The notes beneath the pieces are model-generated. The model had not been told where the DNA came from. It saw nothing but the letters and a program-made list of their open reading frames with translations, and ran no database searches. Shown in pieces: positions 5,302-6,695 of a DNA stretch of 6,695 nt (position 1 is the stretch's first letter; each line of letters starts with the position of its first letter). The translations under genes were made by a program, and so were the position numbers. This DNA is from Woeseia sp. GTDB lineage: Bacteria; Pseudomonadota; Gammaproteobacteria; Steroidobacterales; Woeseiaceae. The stretch is taken from the NCBI GenBank assembly GCA_018701055.1, contig JABIUH010000186.1:1-6695 (forward strand). The letters run 5' to 3'.

Positions 5302-6695
5302 TGTTTACCAACCGCCCTGGGACGACAATTTGTTTGCGTACTTCTTTGCCATCAATGAATCTCCGCACGTTTTCGTCAGCCAATGCAACCGCAGCGACCT
5401 GATCGCGATCGGCATCCGCAGCGACTGAAACACGTCCGCGTAACTTTCCGTTTACCTGTACGACTATCTCAATCATTTCCTGTTCAAGTGCCAACTCATC
5501 AAAGATCGGCCAAACTTCATCGACGACTGCGGTTTCATGTCCCAGGACGGCCCAAAGCTCGTGGCAAATATGCGGGACTATCGGTGACAAGAACAACACC
5601 ACCGCATCCAGTGCTTCGCGCACGACCGCGTTACTCTGCCCTGACGTGTCTTCATGACGCATCACCGCATTTAGCAACTCCATGCTTGCAGCGACAGCAG
5701 TATTGAATGTATAGCGGCGACCCATGTCATCGCTCACTTTTGCGATCGTTTGGTGCGTTTTTCGCCGTAGCTCTTTCTGCACATCGTCCAGCGCTGCTAC
5801 ATCTAGCTCCGGCACGTCGCCAACGTCCGCATGCTTGTGAACTGCGGTCCAGAAACGTTTCAAAAAGCGGAAGGCACCTTGCACTCCATCGTCGGAATAT
5901 TCCAACGACTGTTCCGGTGGTGCAGCAAACATCATGAACAATCGAACTGTATCCGCACCATACTTGTCGATCAGGTCTTTTGGATCGACAGTATTACCCT
6001 TGTTCTTCGACATTTTGGCGCCGTCTTTCAAAACCATGCCTTGGGTCAGAAGATTCGTAAATGGCTCGTCGGCAGCTGACAGACCGACATCGCGCATGAC
6101 CTTTTGGAGAAAACGCGAATACAGCAAATGTAGAATCGCATGCTCAACGCCGCCTGTGTATTGATCAACAGGCATCCAATAGGCTTCGCGTTCATCCAGC
6201 ATGGCAGTGCTGCAATCGTGGCTCGCGTAACGCGAGAAATACCAAGACGACTCAACGAAGGTGTCAAACGTATCGGTTTCGCGTTTCGCCAGTTTTCCGC
6301 ACTTAGGACAATCAACCTCATACCACTCTGGCATATCCTTTAGCGGCGAACCTACTCCCGTGACGGCCACGTCCTCCGGCAATACAACAGGCAATTGGTC
6401 TTCCGGCACCGCCTGAGCATCGCAGTCGTCGCAATAAATGATCGGTATAGGCGTGCCCCAATATCGCTGTCGAGAGACACCCCAGTCACGCAGTCGATAA
6501 TTTACCGTTCGCCGACCGCGACCGTCTGTCGCGAACCGCGCTTCAATCGCATCAAACGCCTCTTCAAACGACATACCATCGATAAAGCCCGAATTGATGA
6601 CACGACCTCGCTCGACATAAGCACCAGCCGTAATATCGATGCCCGAGCCATCCATTGGTTCAATCACTTGTGTGATGGGCAAGCCATGTTTAGCA
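5291..6695 (-). CDS. leuS: Leucyl-tRNA synthetase, C-terminal 467 residues (5' end outside window)
   Basis: The frame is open to the right edge, so the N-terminus, including the HIGH motif and most of the editing domain, is missing. About 467 of the usual 860 or so residues are present. LeuRS charges tRNA-Leu with leucine. The visible part opens with KHGLPITQVIEP, the end of the CP1 editing insert. It continues with LRDWGVSRQRYWGTPIP, then two Cys pairs, CDDC (Cys88, Cys91) and CPKC (Cys129, Cys132), which frame the zinc-type or leucine-specific region. DTFVESSWYFSRY follows, then YTGGVEHAILHLLYSRF, and the KMSKS loop, here KMSKN at 227-231. The rest is the tRNA-binding helical bundle and the C-terminal domain (VQVNGKLRGRVSV, FIDGKEVRKQIVVPGRLVNIV). 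The stop TAG at 5291-5293 overlaps the start of lptE. Confidence 0.98.
   Translation of the reverse strand, partial: AKHGLPITQVIEPMDGSGIDITAGAYVERGRVINSGFIDGMSFEEAFDAIEARFATDGRGRRTVNYRLRDWGVSRQRYWGTPIPIIYCDDCDAQAVPEDQLPVVLPEDVAVTGVGSPLKDMPEWYEVDCPKCGKLAKRETDTFDTFVESSWYFSRYASHDCSTAMLDEREAYWMPVDQYTGGVEHAILHLLYSRFLQKVMRDVGLSAADEPFTNLLTQGMVLKDGAKMSKNKGNTVDPKDLIDKYGADTVRLFMMFAAPPEQSLEYSDDGVQGAFRFLKRFWTAVHKHADVGDVPELDVAALDDVQKELRRKTHQTIAKVSDDMGRRYTFNTAVAASMELLNAVMRHEDTSGQSNAVVREALDAVVLFLSPIVPHICHELWAVLGHETAVVDEVWPIFDELALEQEMIEIVVQVNGKLRGRVSVAADADRDQVAAVALADENVRRFIDGKEVRKQIVVPGRLVNIVI

Noticed and set aside
5383..5937. Plus-strand open frames opposite leuS
   Set aside because: Arg/His/Pro-rich translations typical of antisense frames of a real gene; leuS occupies the other strand convincingly.
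1..6695. CRISPR array, insertion sequence, prophage or tRNA
   Set aside because: No regularly spaced repeats, transposase or phage motifs, terminal inverted repeats or tRNA cloverleaf were seen on reading either strand.

Overview
The window looks like ordinary chromosomal DNA from a Gram-negative proteobacterium, most likely a gammaproteobacterium. It contains an outer-membrane LPS-assembly lipoprotein (LptE) directly downstream of leuS, an order known from E. coli and relatives. It also has SufE and YidD in canonical form. The assignment rests on gene content and order, since no rRNA is present. No tRNA, CRISPR, insertion sequence or prophage gene was seen.

Layout, right to left, because all but one gene lie on the minus strand. 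Group 1 is leuS (3' half only, cut by the right edge), then lptE (TTG start overlapping the leuS stop), then a small HExxH protein of unknown role where E. coli has holA. After about 100-155 bases comes an uncharacterised six-helix membrane protein. A 136-base intergenic stretch follows, and then Group 2: cysS-sufE-yidD and a second uncharacterised membrane protein. The junctions in Group 2 are very tight: TAATG between cysS and sufE, TGAATG between sufE and yidD, and a 14-base overlap after yidD. This suggests one translationally coupled transcript. At the left edge the 3' end of a plus-strand gene, probably a MerC-like membrane protein, converges on Group 2, and the two coding ends overlap by 12 bases.

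Themes: aminoacyl-tRNA synthesis (LeuRS, CysRS), cysteine-derived sulfur handling (SufE next to CysRS), and envelope biogenesis (LptE, YidD and two membrane proteins of unknown role). The points most worth following are the HExxH protein in the holA position, the coupling of CysRS with SufE, the unknown membrane protein coupled to yidD, and a pair of mutually exclusive hairpins upstream of the six-helix protein. I saw no clear new defence or mobile system; most of the window is housekeeping.
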